Below are positions 13,360-26,940 of a DNA stretch of 64,000 bases, one piece after another (position 1 is the first letter of the stretch; every line of letters starts with the position of its first letter). The stretch is from Atrina japonica. Taxonomy: Eukaryota > Mollusca > Bivalvia > Pterioida > Pinnidae. Where the stretch lies: the NCBI GenBank assembly GCA_030159075.1, contig BROG01000345.1:434001-498000 (forward strand), given 5' to 3'. The position numbers and the translations under genes were made by a program. The notes below the pieces were generated by a model that saw only the letters and a program-made list of their open reading frames with translations, made no database searches and was not told the DNA's origin.

Positions 13360-13447
13360 TAACTCATCAACCCCTGAAAAACAATGGAATCTTCTATAAA
13401 TCAATGACTTAGACCAGTCAAAATGTGTCTTTAGGGGTGAATGAGTT
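13360..13447 (+). mobile_element. 85-bp MITE, copy 1
   Basis: Terminal inverted repeats 'aactcatcaacccct' and 'aggggtgaatgagtt' flank a body containing 'atcaatgacttagaccagtc'. Four other copies lie at 13635, 33535, 51657 and 61476. TTAA or TTAA-like bases at the ends of several copies suggest the target. Confidence 0.8.
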
Positions 13448-13634
13448 CAAGCACCACTATGAAGTGTAATTTTCAGCTGAAATCCAATTCAAAATCACAT
13501 ATTTTATTGGTCGGTGATGTACCAGTATAAGTTTGGTGACTTACAAGTTCAATGAGTGTAGTTTGACTAGTTTATATAAAGTTCATGCTTTGACTACAGA
13601 AAGTTTGAAAGTGTTGATAATAAAATCAATGTAC

Positions 13635-13721
13635 TTAACTCATTAACGCCTGAAAAAACAATATGGTCTTCTGTAATCAATGACTTAGATCAGTCCAAAT
13701 GTGTCTTAAGGGATAAATCGT
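13635..13721 (+). mobile_element. 85-bp MITE, copy 2
   Basis: Same orientation as the copy at 13360 ('ttaactcattaacgcctg'; 'atcaatgacttagatcagtc'), with a degraded right terminus. Confidence 0.75.
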
Positions 13722-14131
13722 CAGGTAAAGATGTTAATACAACAACACATCATACAGGCAAGTTGAATGGTAAAAATAAAAAATGGAACAGAAATATGTT
13801 CAGAGTACATTTAGGTCATAGCTAAGATTCTTCACTTTATGGAATTTGCTATATCAGGTCATACATATTTCTCTTTGTGTTTAGGTGTGAATCTAGTGAT
13901 AAACTGAATCAAGATACACTTAATTAATCTTACTTATTTATCAATCAAAAGTCTGTTGTTGAAATATAAATGATAATCCACATTCAAAATGGATTTGTGT
14001 CCATTCTTGATAAGAGAAAGAAAGTTTAGCTTAGAAATCAATTTTCTGGTTGTAAAGTTTTAACTTTATCAACAAATCATTCTCAGTCCTTGGTTTCCCA
14101 TAATTCCTAACAATTAAACCACAGTATATGA

Positions 14132-14300
14132 GTACAGTGGAACCTTGCTATTTAGACCACCTAACTGACTGACTCAAAGTGGTCTGATTAGTGAGGTGGT
14201 CTGTACTGATTCAATATTAAGGAAGAGACTGGATATTCATATTCTTAATTGTATGGTGGTCTCCTAAGCGAAAAACCACTTCTGTTTATAGCCAAAGTGG
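14132..14300 (+). mobile_element. MITE-like element, 'TACAGTGGAACC' family
   Basis: Starts 'tacagtggaaccttgctat' and contains 'gaccacctaactgactgac'. The matching inverse sequence occurs at 49060-49114. The right end is unclear. Confidence 0.55.
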
Positions 14301-14377
14301 CAGAATATGGCAATGGTGAATATGTAAAGGTAAACTACTTTGTTACATTTTAAATATTATCACATTATTTCATTATC

Positions 14378-14548
14378 TCGAAATTCACAGATCCACCCCA
14401 ATTACTTTGAGATATCTGATATTCGAGATAATGAAAACATTAATGAACATATAGATCTATCCATTAAAAATCGGGACCATCCATACAACTTTGAAAAAAA
14501 AACAGAATTTGGACTCATCCGATTTCGACATAACAAGATTCCATTGTA
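14378..14548 (-). mobile_element. MITE-like TIR element, 'GGAATC' family
   Basis: Reverse-orientation relative of 4525-4713: it ends 'aacaagattccattgtat' and contains 'atcgggaccatcc'. The open frame across it is not a gene. Confidence 0.5.
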
Positions 14549-16310
14549 TATCATTCACCCTTGAATGGTTTCTCCCGTTTAAGAGTGCGCAAGATACAGG
14601 ATGAAAGCAGATGGAAAATCCGAGCTGTCATACCTAGCTACAGCGTAACAATACCTTCAACATATGTGGCATATACATATATACATAAAATCTACAACGC
14701 TCTGAAGTAAAGGATTCCAGAGGCCAGAGACATGTAGGAAAAGCCATGAAAACTTTGTTATAGGAGCTAATTATACAGATGATGTAACATTGCGATAAAT
14801 TTGCAAGATGAGTAAAACTGACAATGAAGCCTCTAAAAACTTTTTGTCTGTTCGACTCTACCATCTGGTGTCATCTGGTTTTGTTCTACACATAGATCAT
14901 ATACATGTAACTTATGATGAATGCAACACTAAGACCTTTTTTTTCATAGACAAAAAGAAAAGAAATATGTATGTCTAAATTGTATCCCAAATGTTGTATA
15001 TCATTTATATACTGTAAATTGTTTATCTTGTACCAAGCCAATATACAAATAAAAACAATAATAATACACTAAACTGTGAACATGAAATGTAAAATGACAA
15101 CCATAAGAATGTATTTCTTGAAAATATATATGACCATATACCCTATAACAATCTTATGATATAATCATTTGACAACTGACAAATATCAGCCCCCTTCCCC
15201 ACTTAATAAAATTTAAGAACTTCAGAAATAAATAACAGAATAAAAACCTACACATAAGAAAATTAACGAGTCCCCAACAGACTAGAATAATATAAGGACA
15301 TATTGACCTTTGACACAAGAATGGTGTAACTTCATTGCAGCCTAGACATGATATGATTACACACGAGGGCTAATGGCTAGCCTATATGTAAAATAATACA
15401 ACAATAACCAACATACATAACGAAATATGAATAGCCTTCCTATAAAACGGGTATTACCGTATCACATACAAACCTGCCCATAATACCCACAAGATTGATA
15501 CCAGCCTTCCAATAACATTGATATAATAACACAAACACCAATAAAGCAGAAGAATTCAGTCTGTCTAAATACTTACAAAAAGCTGTTATCTACAAAATAA
15601 ATCTTAAATACTAAACATCAGTCTGATTCTCTGGATATTGACCTAGATATCAGTCAAAAGAAAATAACAATATTTCACCAAGTCTATTATTTTTCTAAGA
15701 CAAGACATATATCTTACAATTTTAGACAACACAAAGACACAACAACTATGTATCATATTTGACGTGCACTATCTATAAAAATCGGCAAGAAAAAAAGCAA
15801 GATCTCCTCACTTCTCAGGAGATAAGACAAAAACAAGGTAATGTCCTACCTGATACCTGTAATTTACAGAACAGCTGTAAGTAGGATATGACATACTTAT
15901 GTAAGTTATCTAGACATCTCTGTCATTAAAACTCTTACCAAACCAAAGGTCAATGCCACCAAGTACATGTTTAACCAGATTCCTCTCAAATCAATAGGTC
16001 AACACCAACAAAATATAAAGTAGCATTACCTATATGGTAAACTGATTCATACTTGACAAGTAGTAGTAATTTAATGATTGAAAAAATACATACATTGGTT
16101 CATGTTGCACATCATATGCACATATCTATATCATCTAAAATGTCAAAGGGAGCAATCTATAAAATTGGATATTTCCGCGAGATGTAAAATGCAACTACGC
16201 AGGTAATTGGTGCTGAAATTGACATTTGACTATCTACTACATAAAATTTGTTTGTACTCTAAAAGTTTTCATACAATCAAATGAACATTCATGTCATTTC
16301 CGTTGGTTGG

Positions 16311-16583
16311 TTGTATTGTTGTTTAATGTCCCACTCCAGAATCTTTCACTCATATGGAGAGTCACCAAATGCCAGTAAAGGGCTTCAAATTTTGGCCTGT
16401 GCTCGGCACTTACGACCATTGAGCAGTGAGGGTTCTTTAAGGTGCTGACACCTACTGTGACACAGGACCTCAGTTTTTATTCTCTCATCTGAAGGACAGG
16501 AAACCAACCTGCCACCGGCTGGATTCGAACACAGAACCCCACAATCAAGAGTCAAGCGCGCTACCAACTGAGCCGAGCCGGTT
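16311..16583 (-). mobile_element. tRNA-derived SINE, family A, full length with intact pol III boxes
   Basis: Read on the minus strand, the head from about 16583 is strongly tRNA-like: CGGCTCAGTTGGTAGCGCG (A-box region), an anticodon-arm-like GACTCTTGAT and a consensus-like B box TGTTCGAATCC. The CTT context makes it tRNA-Lys-like. The family A body and a tail ending in 'ttgtttaatgtcccactcc' (plus-strand reading) follow. It lacks the closing acceptor stem of a real tRNA gene, so it is called a SINE rather than a tRNA. Confidence 0.88.
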
Positions 16584-16678
16584 CCATGTTATTTCGGCAG
16601 ATGAGTCGTGTTGATATGACTATATAAGGACATTCATCACAGCATACAAAATGGTTACCATTGTTCACTAGTAACAAG

Positions 16679-16752
16679 AAAACAGAGAGAGAGAGACAGA
16701 GACAGAGACATAGAGACAGACAGAGAGACATAGAGACAGACAGAGATAGAGT
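16679..16752. repeat. GA/GACA microsatellite
   Basis: (GA)n followed by imperfect GACAGA/CATAGA repeats. It creates a Leu/Ser/Cys-rich spurious frame on the minus strand. Confidence 0.9.
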
Positions 16753-17511
16753 GTACGTGTGCATTATGGATTCTAATCTTTATGTACAGTAAAAATAAAA
16801 TATTTCATCACAATCATCGCAGAAATTGGCCATGTAAATATACAAAAATGATAAAATGGAAAACAACACACTAGTATCTTCTGTAATACACTTGTCTGTT
16901 TGTTTTATAAAATTCACTTAATTGCCTGCTCCTGCGATCTTTGGTAAATATCCAAAATATGATAAGATGTTGCATAACGTATTACTTAAATAGACAGCTT
17001 GTATTGATATATCTCTGTTTATCATGTATATTCTAATCAAAGTGAAAAATTCCACATTTGAAACTGAAATTTCTAGACACAAAAATAAAATAAAACAGAA
17101 AGGTGATGCTATTTCTATAAATAAAATGTTTTTGAAATAGCAGTAAAAGTGCTGCAATTGACGCACATAGTCCCGAAGATCCACAAAACACTGTGAATAA
17201 AGAAAAGCATTGTGTAAAAATGCGTATGGTTTAGTCTGATAATACAGTGCTGGGCAATCAAAGTGTTTCAATGTACCGAGATATAATTAAGCCAGTATTG
17301 AACCCAGATTCCCCTACTTGCAATGAAAATGCTTTATCACTAACCCACAGCAATCTGTTCCTAAACAGAGACAGTCAGGTAATAATTTACAGATTAATAT
17401 AATCTCATACAAGTGTGTTCCGTGGATAAGGATATGTTATCAAAGTGGTAAAAATTTGGCTGTCCAATTTGAGGCTTTTCCTCAGGATTAGAGTATGTTT
17501 ACTTCTGTTCT

Positions 17512-17643
17512 GGGCCTGACACCATAAAACAGTCCAAAAATTTTACTTAATTTGGGCTTATCCTGAAATCTGATTGGCTGAGCAGGCTGAGTTGAGAAGA
17601 TTCTCAGACTTAAGTAAATTCTCAAGTTTTATGGTGCTGGCCC
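17512..17643. mobile_element. MITE with 18-bp terminal inverted repeats
   Basis: Left end 'gggcctgacaccataaaac' and right end 'gttttatggtgctggccc' are near-perfect inverted repeats about 130 bp apart. Sub-terminal 'tttacttaa'/'ttaagtaaa' extends the pairing. Confidence 0.75.
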
Positions 17644-18249
17644 TGTACTCAATATATTCCAAGGTTAAAATACTTTTATTATATCCACAATCTCAGATAA
17701 GATTTTGTCCTGCCAGGAAAATGTATTATATTTTTTTACATAAGCTGACTGTGTATCAGAGGTTCTGCAGTGTACTTATCTCTATAAATGAACATTGTTA
17801 TTCACATATACATAAGTCCATCAGACAACGCAGCATGAATGTTATAATGTTAAAATAAAACTGGTCTTATATTACTACATAAAGAATATTTATTTTACTT
17901 AAATGTCCACCCCATGGTAATGTAGTGGTCATTTTATAGATGACATAAAACCACAAATATTTACACTTGATATTGAAGCAGTAATGTATATCTTCATCTG
18001 TCATCTTGGTCTTCTAAATTCCCATTGAGGTAACAAGTTTAAAATGCTAAGTTACAAAGCTATAAACAGTAAAAATATCAACTTCCAAATCGGGGTACAT
18101 GTTCATATACCCTGGGATATATTAAGTACAGAACAAGAGCCAACAAATTCTAATTTCCAGTCATATATATGCTCTCTCAAAAATTAGTTTAATTATATGA
18201 TGTCTAAAGTGTGTATCTTTCATCAGTTTCATCTAACTCAAAGTTATGA

Positions 18250-18372
18250 GCCATGTGGCATGTATAGCATGGCATATTGAAGTCATCTTCAATGCACTGG
18301 CATCCATAAGTCTATAGCACTGATCATAATTTGTGGCATTTATCTATAACTGGTAATATCTCCATATAAACA
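18250..18372 (+). mobile_element. SINE family A fragment
   Basis: Diverged plus-orientation fragment: 'gccatgtggcatg', 'ctggcatccataagtc' and 'gtaatatctccatataa'. Head missing. Confidence 0.5.
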
Positions 18373-19188
18373 ACAAGCTGGACAGTTAAAACAAACAAAA
18401 ATACATTTTAACAAACAATGCACTTGATTTCTTCGGGGTTATTTTTTAAAGAAATACTATTGTATAATGATTGCCACAGGATTTCTATACGGCTTTAAAG
18501 TCTGTTTCACTTCACGAGTGCCTAATTAACCACTACAAATCAGGATATCCATGTATTTTCTTGTATAGGTGTGGTAAGTCAGAAACGTTTGAAGATGAAC
18601 CAATTATTTACATTAAGGATAAACCATAATGGACAAAACTGATCACGTTTACAACAAACTGGTCAATGTGTACTTCTTCCTGCTGTTGTAAAAACTGACA
18701 TCTAACACTGAAATATTGTAAACAAACTCTGATAAGTAATTAATTCTCTCTCTATGTATACATAAGTTGTTATTTTCAGCCCAAGGTTCTTGACATCTGA
18801 GATGAAGTCAGATTGCACTGTAGAGGAATTTCTTTTGATAACGAGGTAAAATTTAAACTTTTAATTTATTTAACATCTTTTTGAGAGCAAGTTACACAAG
18901 TAGGGTGTTCACTTCATTTTCAGATCAATTTGGGACACCTTCTAACATGCTCTTGCATTTTTGCACTTCAAAAGATTAAACAGTAAAGCAATTGTAAATC
19001 AATGTTTACTGATATAAATATAGAGTTAAAATACTAACCTAGATCTCCTAGGGTGTGGTGGATCTATGATTATTGTTCGACATATGTTATATAAGTTAAA
19101 ATGGATCTACGTGCCTGAAGTGAGTGCCAAGTCTTTTGGATATAAAATATTACAACAATGATTTTACACTTTGTATATGAAGACAATT

Positions 19189-19400
19189 CTGGTCAGTGAC
19201 CATATTCTCGCCAACTTTTTTTAAATGGCGAAGAACGTGCAAACAAGTGCATACTTTCACAGATTTTATGTGATTCCTAGACAAGACACTATTCTGATAG
19301 TCAAATGAAAAGAAAAAATAATCTCTCTGAGAAACCAGAAAATATCATGCAAAATAATACGGCAAGAAATTGTACTTGGCGAGAATTGGCTGTTGACCAG
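19189..19400. mobile_element. MITE-like inverted-repeat element
   Basis: Left 'ctggtcagtgaccatattct' and right 'agaattggctgttgaccag' are imperfect inverted repeats, with 'ctcgcca'/'tggcgag' also paired, about 210 bp apart. Confidence 0.6.
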
Positions 19401-21390
19401 TAGTATTTCAAATATGAAATGTTTTGACAATTGATTTTACATTTGTACATGAATCTCAGAAAGTTGAATTGCACTTATTTTCTTGTAACTCAAAACAATA
19501 TAATTTCTATTGATCACCTTTTTAAACTTTGATCTTTTATTCTCTCACACATTGTTAAATAAGCTAAAAAATCAACTTATACCAGAGCCAAATGGATGGA
19601 GTTAGAGTGGGGAGATCAGGAGACCTGACGATTACAATGACAATACAATATATGCACATAACCATTACGGACTTATGTTATCTCTAGATCTCATATAAAA
19701 TGCAATTCCCGCTAAAGTGGAAATAATCTTCTATGTGTAATATGTCATTCCTCTCAGACATTTTTTAAAAAGGTAAATAAAATGCATTCACTTTCACAAA
19801 GGCATACAGATTAAATTAAATCAGTATTAAGTATGTGTAAAACACAGTCTACATATTTATAATCTCAGGATAAATACTGTGTCATCTGACAATTGTCAAT
19901 TTCCTACAACTATACATAGATGTCAAATATTTAATGAGATTACATCTAATTACAATCTTCATTTTATGCTTTGGATCTCTCATGACCTTCTGGAGATATA
20001 AATATTGACTTTAAATATTTTACTCCCAAGTAAATCTCGTATAAACTTCCCACAAAGGTACATGTATTTTATAATTCAAAGACTGTCACTCAGAAGAGAG
20101 CAATACATTTTACATATTTAAAATTCCACATGCTGGGTAGTACATGGACTTTACTTTCTCTTTTGTTCAAATCTATAAAGAAGTTATAAAATGAAATAAA
20201 AGAAACATATTAAAACATCTGCAGCCAAAGAGACACGACAATGTGTTTTAACAATAAAATGTTATGTAATTCTAAAATGACATGTCTACTGCAATATCCG
20301 GTTGTCAGTCATCTAAGTAACTTAGATGGTTTTTAGCATCATCAGTTATACATTACTACTGCATTTCAGACATTGTAGTGTCTTCAAACACCTGTGATTA
20401 CCTGGAATCTATGCCACACCTAGATAATTATGTCACCTTTCTTCTCTTTTTAAAATTCCTTTAAGAGAAAATTCCTGTGATATAATTCAGTTGTTAACTG
20501 TACTATACAGGTATCATAAAATCTCATCTTTCCTCCCTGACACAGATACTGATGTACAAAATCACAACAACAACAAAAACCAGGTATTAGTTTACCTGTA
20601 AATAGATATTATGAAGTTGCTGATGGATGTACACCAACTTAGGTGCATCAGATTTAAAACCCAGTTTATTTACGTATTTACGTGTACCCTGAGTAGGTAA
20701 CTATAATCAGAATAAACCAATTAACCCTAAAATGAGGTAGTTGATATATCATAATGAAAGCAGAAAATAATTGTCATACAACTCATAGTTTTTGGAGTCA
20801 TGTTGTAGTTTGAGAAAGGACAAATGACATTTAGTTTACCTAAAATAAAATAGCACTAGGAAATGTTTCCAATCAATACAAACTCAATGTTGCCATGTTT
20901 AACACTTGAGTTACCCTATGTATAGCCATCAACCACTGGCTTGTTATAACTTAAGACTTCATCTTAACTGGTGTATCATCTCAAACTTTTTGTCAAGGTC
21001 AACTTTGTTTCACCTTTATCATAATATTTAAATATGAGACTATGAAAAGGTTTTCTACTGATGATAAATAACAGCTTCATGTCCTCAAGTCTAACCTGTT
21101 TAAACACATCAATCAGTTATGTACAAATGTACTACTTCAAAAGTTTCCCCATCTAAGGTGCTAGGTAACTGCAATGATATCAGCCGAACAGTTTCTCACT
21201 ACAGTGATATATATATGCTATCATCTCAGACTGTGTGTCGTCACTGCAAATAAATATATATAATCTCTGACTAGGCCACATCAATATATAGACTCATGAC
21301 TTCAGTTCTCACTATGATAAATATGAACAGCCAGTGATATATCTTGATAAACTTTCTCACCACAATGATACATATTTCTCAGGGTGAATG

Positions 21391-22862
21391 ATATTGCTCA
21401 GTGATATCGAGTGTATGATATTGCTGTGGTGATATTGAGTCAGAGTGTATGATGTTGCTATGGTGATATTGAGTTTTTGATGTTGCTAGGTGATATCGAG
21501 TGTATGATATTGCTGTGGTGATGTTGAGTGTATGATATTGCTATGGTTATACTCAGTATATGAAATTGCTGTGGTGGTATATCGAGTATATGATATTGCT
21601 GTGGTGGTATCGAGTATATGATATTGCTATGGTTATACTGAGTATATGATATTGCTGTGGTGATATTGAGTGTATGATATTGCTATGTTTATATTGAGTA
21701 TATGATATTGCTGTGGTGATGTTGAGTGTATGATATTGCTATGGTTATATTGAGTATATGATATTGCTGTGGTGATGTTGAGTGTATGATATTGCTGTGG
21801 TGATGTAGAGTGTATGATATTGCTATGGTTATACTGAGTATATGATATTGCTGTGGTGATGTTGAGTATATGATATTGCTGTGGTGATGTTGAGTGTATG
21901 ATATTGCTATGGTTTATTGAGTATATGATATTGCTGTGGTGGTATCGAGTATATGATATTGCTGTGGTGATGTTGATGTATGATATTGCTATGTTTATAT
22001 TGAGTATATGATATTGCTGTGGTGATGTTGAGTGTATGATATTGCTATGGTTATATTGAGTATATGATATTGCTGTGGTGATGTTGAGTATATGATATTG
22101 CTGTGGTGATGTTGAGTGTATGATATTGCTATGGTTATATTGAGTATATGATATTGCTGTGGTGGTATCGAGTATATGATATTGCTGTGGTGATGTTGAG
22201 TGTATGATATTGCTATGTTTATATTGAGTATATGATATTGCTGTGGTGATGTTGAGTGTATGATATTGCTATGGTTATATTGAGCATATGATATTGCTGT
22301 GGTGATGTTGAGTATATGATATTGCTGTGGTGGTATTGAGTATATGATATTGCTATGGTTATATTGAGTATATGATATTGCTGTGGTGATGTTGAGTGTA
22401 TGATATTGCTATGTTTATATTGAGTATATGATATTGCTGTGGTGATGTTGAGTGTATGATATTGCTATGGTTATATTGAGTATATGATATTGCTGTGGTG
22501 GTATCGAGTATATGATATTGCTGTGGTGGTATCGAGTATATGATATTGCTATGGTTATATTGAGTATATGATATTGCTGTGGTGATGTTGAGTGTATGAT
22601 ATTGTTATGTTTATATTGAGTATATGATATTGCTGTGGTGATGTTGAGTGTATGATATTGCTATGGTTATATTGAGTAGATGATATTGCTGTGGTGGTAT
22701 CGAGTATATGATATTGCTGTGATGATATCAAGTACAGTAAATGATATTGCTGTTGTGATACCAAGTGTATAGTACTGTAATGATGGTATCAAGTGTATGA
22801 TATAGCTGTGATGGTATCAAGTGTATGATATTACTGTGGTGATATTGAGTGTATGATATCAC
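21391..22862 (+). repeat. 28-bp minisatellite with higher-order structure
   Basis: About 50 copies of a 28-bp unit built on 'gagtatatgatattgctgtg' plus an 8-bp variable end. Variant ends (GTGGTGATGTT, ATGGTTATATT, ATGTTTATATT, GTGGTGGTATC) alternate in a regular order. The rare variant GCTATGTTT recurs at about 21988, 22212, 22408 and 22604, i.e. spacings of 224, 196 and 196 bp (8, 7 and 7 units). Both edges are degenerate. Confidence 0.93.
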
Positions 22863-23279
22863 TGAAATGATATATCACTTTAGTCTACGTGTTCTCACTT
22901 CTGTCTCTCAGATTGAATGCTGCCACATTTTCCCCACCATTGCTTTGTGTATGTGTAATTCAACACACATTTAATATTTAATTCTGGGGTTGTAAATTTT
23001 CCTTAGGCTGGTAAATCGTTGTATCTTATGAGCTTAGTTGTGCAACAAAGCTAAAATATCAGATTCAGTCCCTGCAATGCATCACCCTATATTATTCTAA
23101 TTCAATGATTTATATCACCTTAGACCTGCTGATTACTTTATTCTATCTCATTACCATAATACATTTATCTATTTTTAGAGAATGCAATCTAGCAATACTG
23201 ATATAGCACCTGAGACTGTCTAGTGTTGTAACAATGTATGACATATAAGTCATCACACTAGGATATATACAGGCTTTGT

Positions 23280-23880
23280 CTGATCTCACTATGTGTATGA
23301 CCTTTAAATAATCTGTGTCTGACCTCACAATAAACTACTTTAAACTGTCCTTCACTAATATAATATATGACCTTTGAATCATCTCACTATAGGTGATTTG
23401 AGGACATTCGCTGATCTCACTTTATGTATGACCTTTCAATCATGTGTCTGATCTTATTATATATTACTTTATAACTAATGTATCTCTCACATATATAATA
23501 TATACTCACAGTATGTCTTTTAAATCATCTCAGTGAGTATCTGATCTCACTATATACTACATTACATAAACTAATATAATATATGACTTTTAAATCATCT
23601 CATCCTTAATATCTGATCTAACTATAAACCACTTTATACTAACTCTCACTAATATAATATGACCTTTAAATAATCTCACTATTAGTGATTCTAAGCTGTC
23701 TGATGTCACTATAAAGTACTTTTTACTAACTCTCATTAATACATAATAACATTACCTCTTTATACCATTGTGAGTAATCAACAAAATGTCTCACTAATAT
23801 ATTAGAACTGTCTAATCTCACTATTATATATATGTATCATATAATCTTAGACTGTCTAAAGACTACATTACATGTACATG
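23280..23880 (+). repeat. Degenerate tandem repeat
   Basis: Irregular repeats of 'atgacctttaaatcatctca' and 'ctgatctcactatatactac' with 'actctcactaatataatat' between them. The unit is roughly 100 bp and much decayed. Confidence 0.55.
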
Positions 23881-25262
23881 TATATACTTTAATTCTACTC
23901 TAAATGAAGTTTTAACATAATATAAAAAATTGTCTAATTTCACATTTTTTATAAAATTGGACCATGAAATATTGGCATATCATTTCAAAATGTGTTATCT
24001 GTGAAGTGACATAGACTAAGAATGTCTGACATACAATTAACACTAGATTTACTTTTAAGTAAATTCAAATATGATCTTCTTCTAAGATTTATTAATAGTA
24101 AATTTAAAAGTTTAAGTCAGTGCAAGTGGTAGCAAAGTGCATAAAAATTTTCTACATTCATTCTAATCTGATAATAACAAACTTATGGTAGAAACTGTCA
24201 TATTTATTAAGAATCTACAGTTCAAGTGAGTGAATACTTCAAGCAGTCTACATGTTTTTTTTTAATAAAATTTGTTCCATTTGTTTTTAATATTAATAAG
24301 GGATGTTGGTATGTACACTTTCACCCTATGCCTAGCGGTATCTGTATCTATATTACATTATGTAAACTGTACACATACAAGAATGTGAAAACATTTAGTT
24401 TCAACAACTTCTTGCAATATAAATTGAACTAATTTGTGTCAATATATTAAATAAACAAATGTTAGAATAAACAAACTTTAACAACAAGATTATATAAAAC
24501 AGGCAGTAAAACTCTTAATGAAAGATGATCAATGCACAAAATTGTAAGCAGAGGGCACCTGCACAGACAAGAAGGTCTAGAGCTGATAAACATATGTTAT
24601 ATTAAATCTAACTATATGTAACACACGGAGATACTTAGAGGTATAAGTGTTGCCAAGATATAAAAACTTTGGGGTAGTTTTAAGAAACATTTCAATTTTC
24701 TATGCACTGTTGTAAGAGAAATTGATTATTGATTAAGTTGCAGCTTTACACAGTGAGTCATAATTTACCTAAGATCCAAATTAAATTTAAATGAAAATTA
24801 CAAAGAAAAATACATAGTTATAAACCTTTTCCTACAAAAAAGACATTGTGATTGTAAAAAGGATGATAAATTTGTGTTGATTTCAACCTGGGCCAAGTGC
24901 TTGGTCACATTTATAATTATACTTCCTGCTAACTTTTTAGTTTCTATACACATACATGTTAGAGAGCATGTAAACTGATTTTAAATTTGGTTGTTTTAAC
25001 TTTCACAGAGATTTGAAAATTGACATGTACAAGAGATAAACAATAATGTTTACTAAAAGGTAGATTTATTTGTATAATTTATAGATATGTTTTGTCTACA
25101 GAACCTTGACCTTGTCTGACCTTTCATAAATTACCCGACAGTCTGTTGACATTTAAAATTCACCATAGGTGACACAAGATTCCCTTGAGGACACTGCATG
25201 TATGATATAGCTACATATATCTGACAGATTTACATGAAGTTACATTAGTAGCGATCATTAGC

Positions 25263-25556
25263 AAAGCATTAAATACTGGTGACAAATCTGTCTATCTTAA
25301 TATCTATTTTGCTTATCTCTCTATCCATGTACAATTTTATCTGATCATACTTATCAGACCAAAGCATTAAATACTGGTGACAAATCTGTCTATCTTAATA
25401 TCTATTTTGCTTATCTCTCTATCCATGTACAATTTTATCTGATCATACTTATCAGACCAAAGCATTAAATACTGGTGACAAATCTGTCTATCTTAACATC
25501 TATTTTGCTTATCTCTCTATCCATGTACAATTTTATCTGATCATACTTATCAGACC
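25263..25556 (+). repeat. 98-bp near-perfect triplication
   Basis: Three consecutive 98-bp copies, each starting 'aaagcattaaatactggtg' and ending 'cttatcagacc', at 25263, 25361 and 25459. I see a single substitution (TTAATATC to TTAACATC in the third), so the expansion is recent. Confidence 0.95.
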
Positions 25557-26329
25557 ATTCATATCCTTGGGGAAAGGGGGGCATTTTAAAGCAATATTTC
25601 ATTTTTAAATCTTTGAAGTAAGGTGAAATGTGTACTGTTGTGAATGTCTGAAATTCGAAATTACAAAACTATAAAGATGTAGAAGGATGACCTCTATAGT
25701 GATATTGTGAAAGTCAGTAGGAACTTGTAACTCAAGAAAACATGAAAATTTAACGATGTGTATCTATTACATAAATGTTTTTGACATGATCTGAACACCC
25801 CCCCTTCTCTCTCTTCTATGAAAATTTGTTTTTCCACATCTATTTCACTTGGTGTTCGTTTCAATCATCCAGCTTAACAAAGATGACTGTCAGTGAGGAC
25901 TTAACATAGCGTAATCAGATGACAGTCCAGACCTCTTCTCTATCATTTTTGAAATACCATCCATGTAATTATCTAGAGTCATACCAATGTCTAGGTGTAC
26001 ATGTGTTCATAAGCTATGCAACCTATTTACAGGTATCCATCAATCTGTCTCTAACTGATCGCCTGTACTCACCTGGACATAATACATCGCTATTAAGTAC
26101 TAAATTATACCCTAAGTTAGGAATGCTACCCCACATGCCTCAGCATAACTTAACAAAATCATGGAAATACAACCTATTCCAAAACAATCCAAATGTCTTT
26201 GTTAGATTTAATTGAATTGAAATTAAATAGAAATTAAAAATGAATTACAATACTATACAGTCAAGAAGTACAAAGTTGGGTATAGCCAGGGGTAGCATAA
26301 AAGTTAGGCTGAGTTAATCAAAATCTGGT

Positions 26330-26940
26330 AAAATCACCGGTAGAGTAAAGCATGGTGGAGTTACTGCTTACAGCATCTATCTTAACCCACTAACTATACA
26401 TTTGTAAATGGAAAATATGACACTACTTAGTATTATATACTTGCCAAGTCTCCCCCATCAATAGGTAGACTTTTTATATGTAAAATTTTGATAATTTCTT
26501 CAAGTAAAATGCATATCTCCCCCATGAAAAATTTAACTTTTCCCATTATTTTGAGTCTCCCCCATGTGATTGAAAAATCTCACCCATGACAATTTTTCAA
26601 GATTGAAAAGTCTGGTATTATGACAAAGTATGATTTGTCTAATCACAAGAAGTATAATATCTGGTAGGGTCACTGGTGGTGAAATTGATAGAGTCACTGG
26701 TAATTAATTGTATTTAATGTATTGACTAATAAAACATCATAATGTTTTAGTCCTGGTAAACTTGTAGTCTCCTATAACAGTAAGTCAGATGTAACCCACT
26801 TAAATATATGTTAGACTGACTAAACATTTAACACTAGGTAGACTATCACCAAAACTGATAGTCTGGTAGTTTAAAGTCTGGTGAACAGACGAGTAATATT
26901 GTAGACGATACTTGGGGTAGTACTGTAAGATCTGGTGAAT
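26330..26940 (+). repeat. Diffuse degenerate repeats (ctggta..tcactgg; tctcccccatg)
   Basis: Scattered short motifs 'atctggtagggtcactgg', 'gatagagtcactggtaatt' and three 'tctcccccat' words. The arrangement is too irregular to define a unit. Confidence 0.3.

Noticed and set aside
16511..16583. Possible tRNA-Lys gene on the minus strand
   Set aside because: The A and B boxes are good, but the acceptor stem does not close and the sequence runs on into the family A SINE body.
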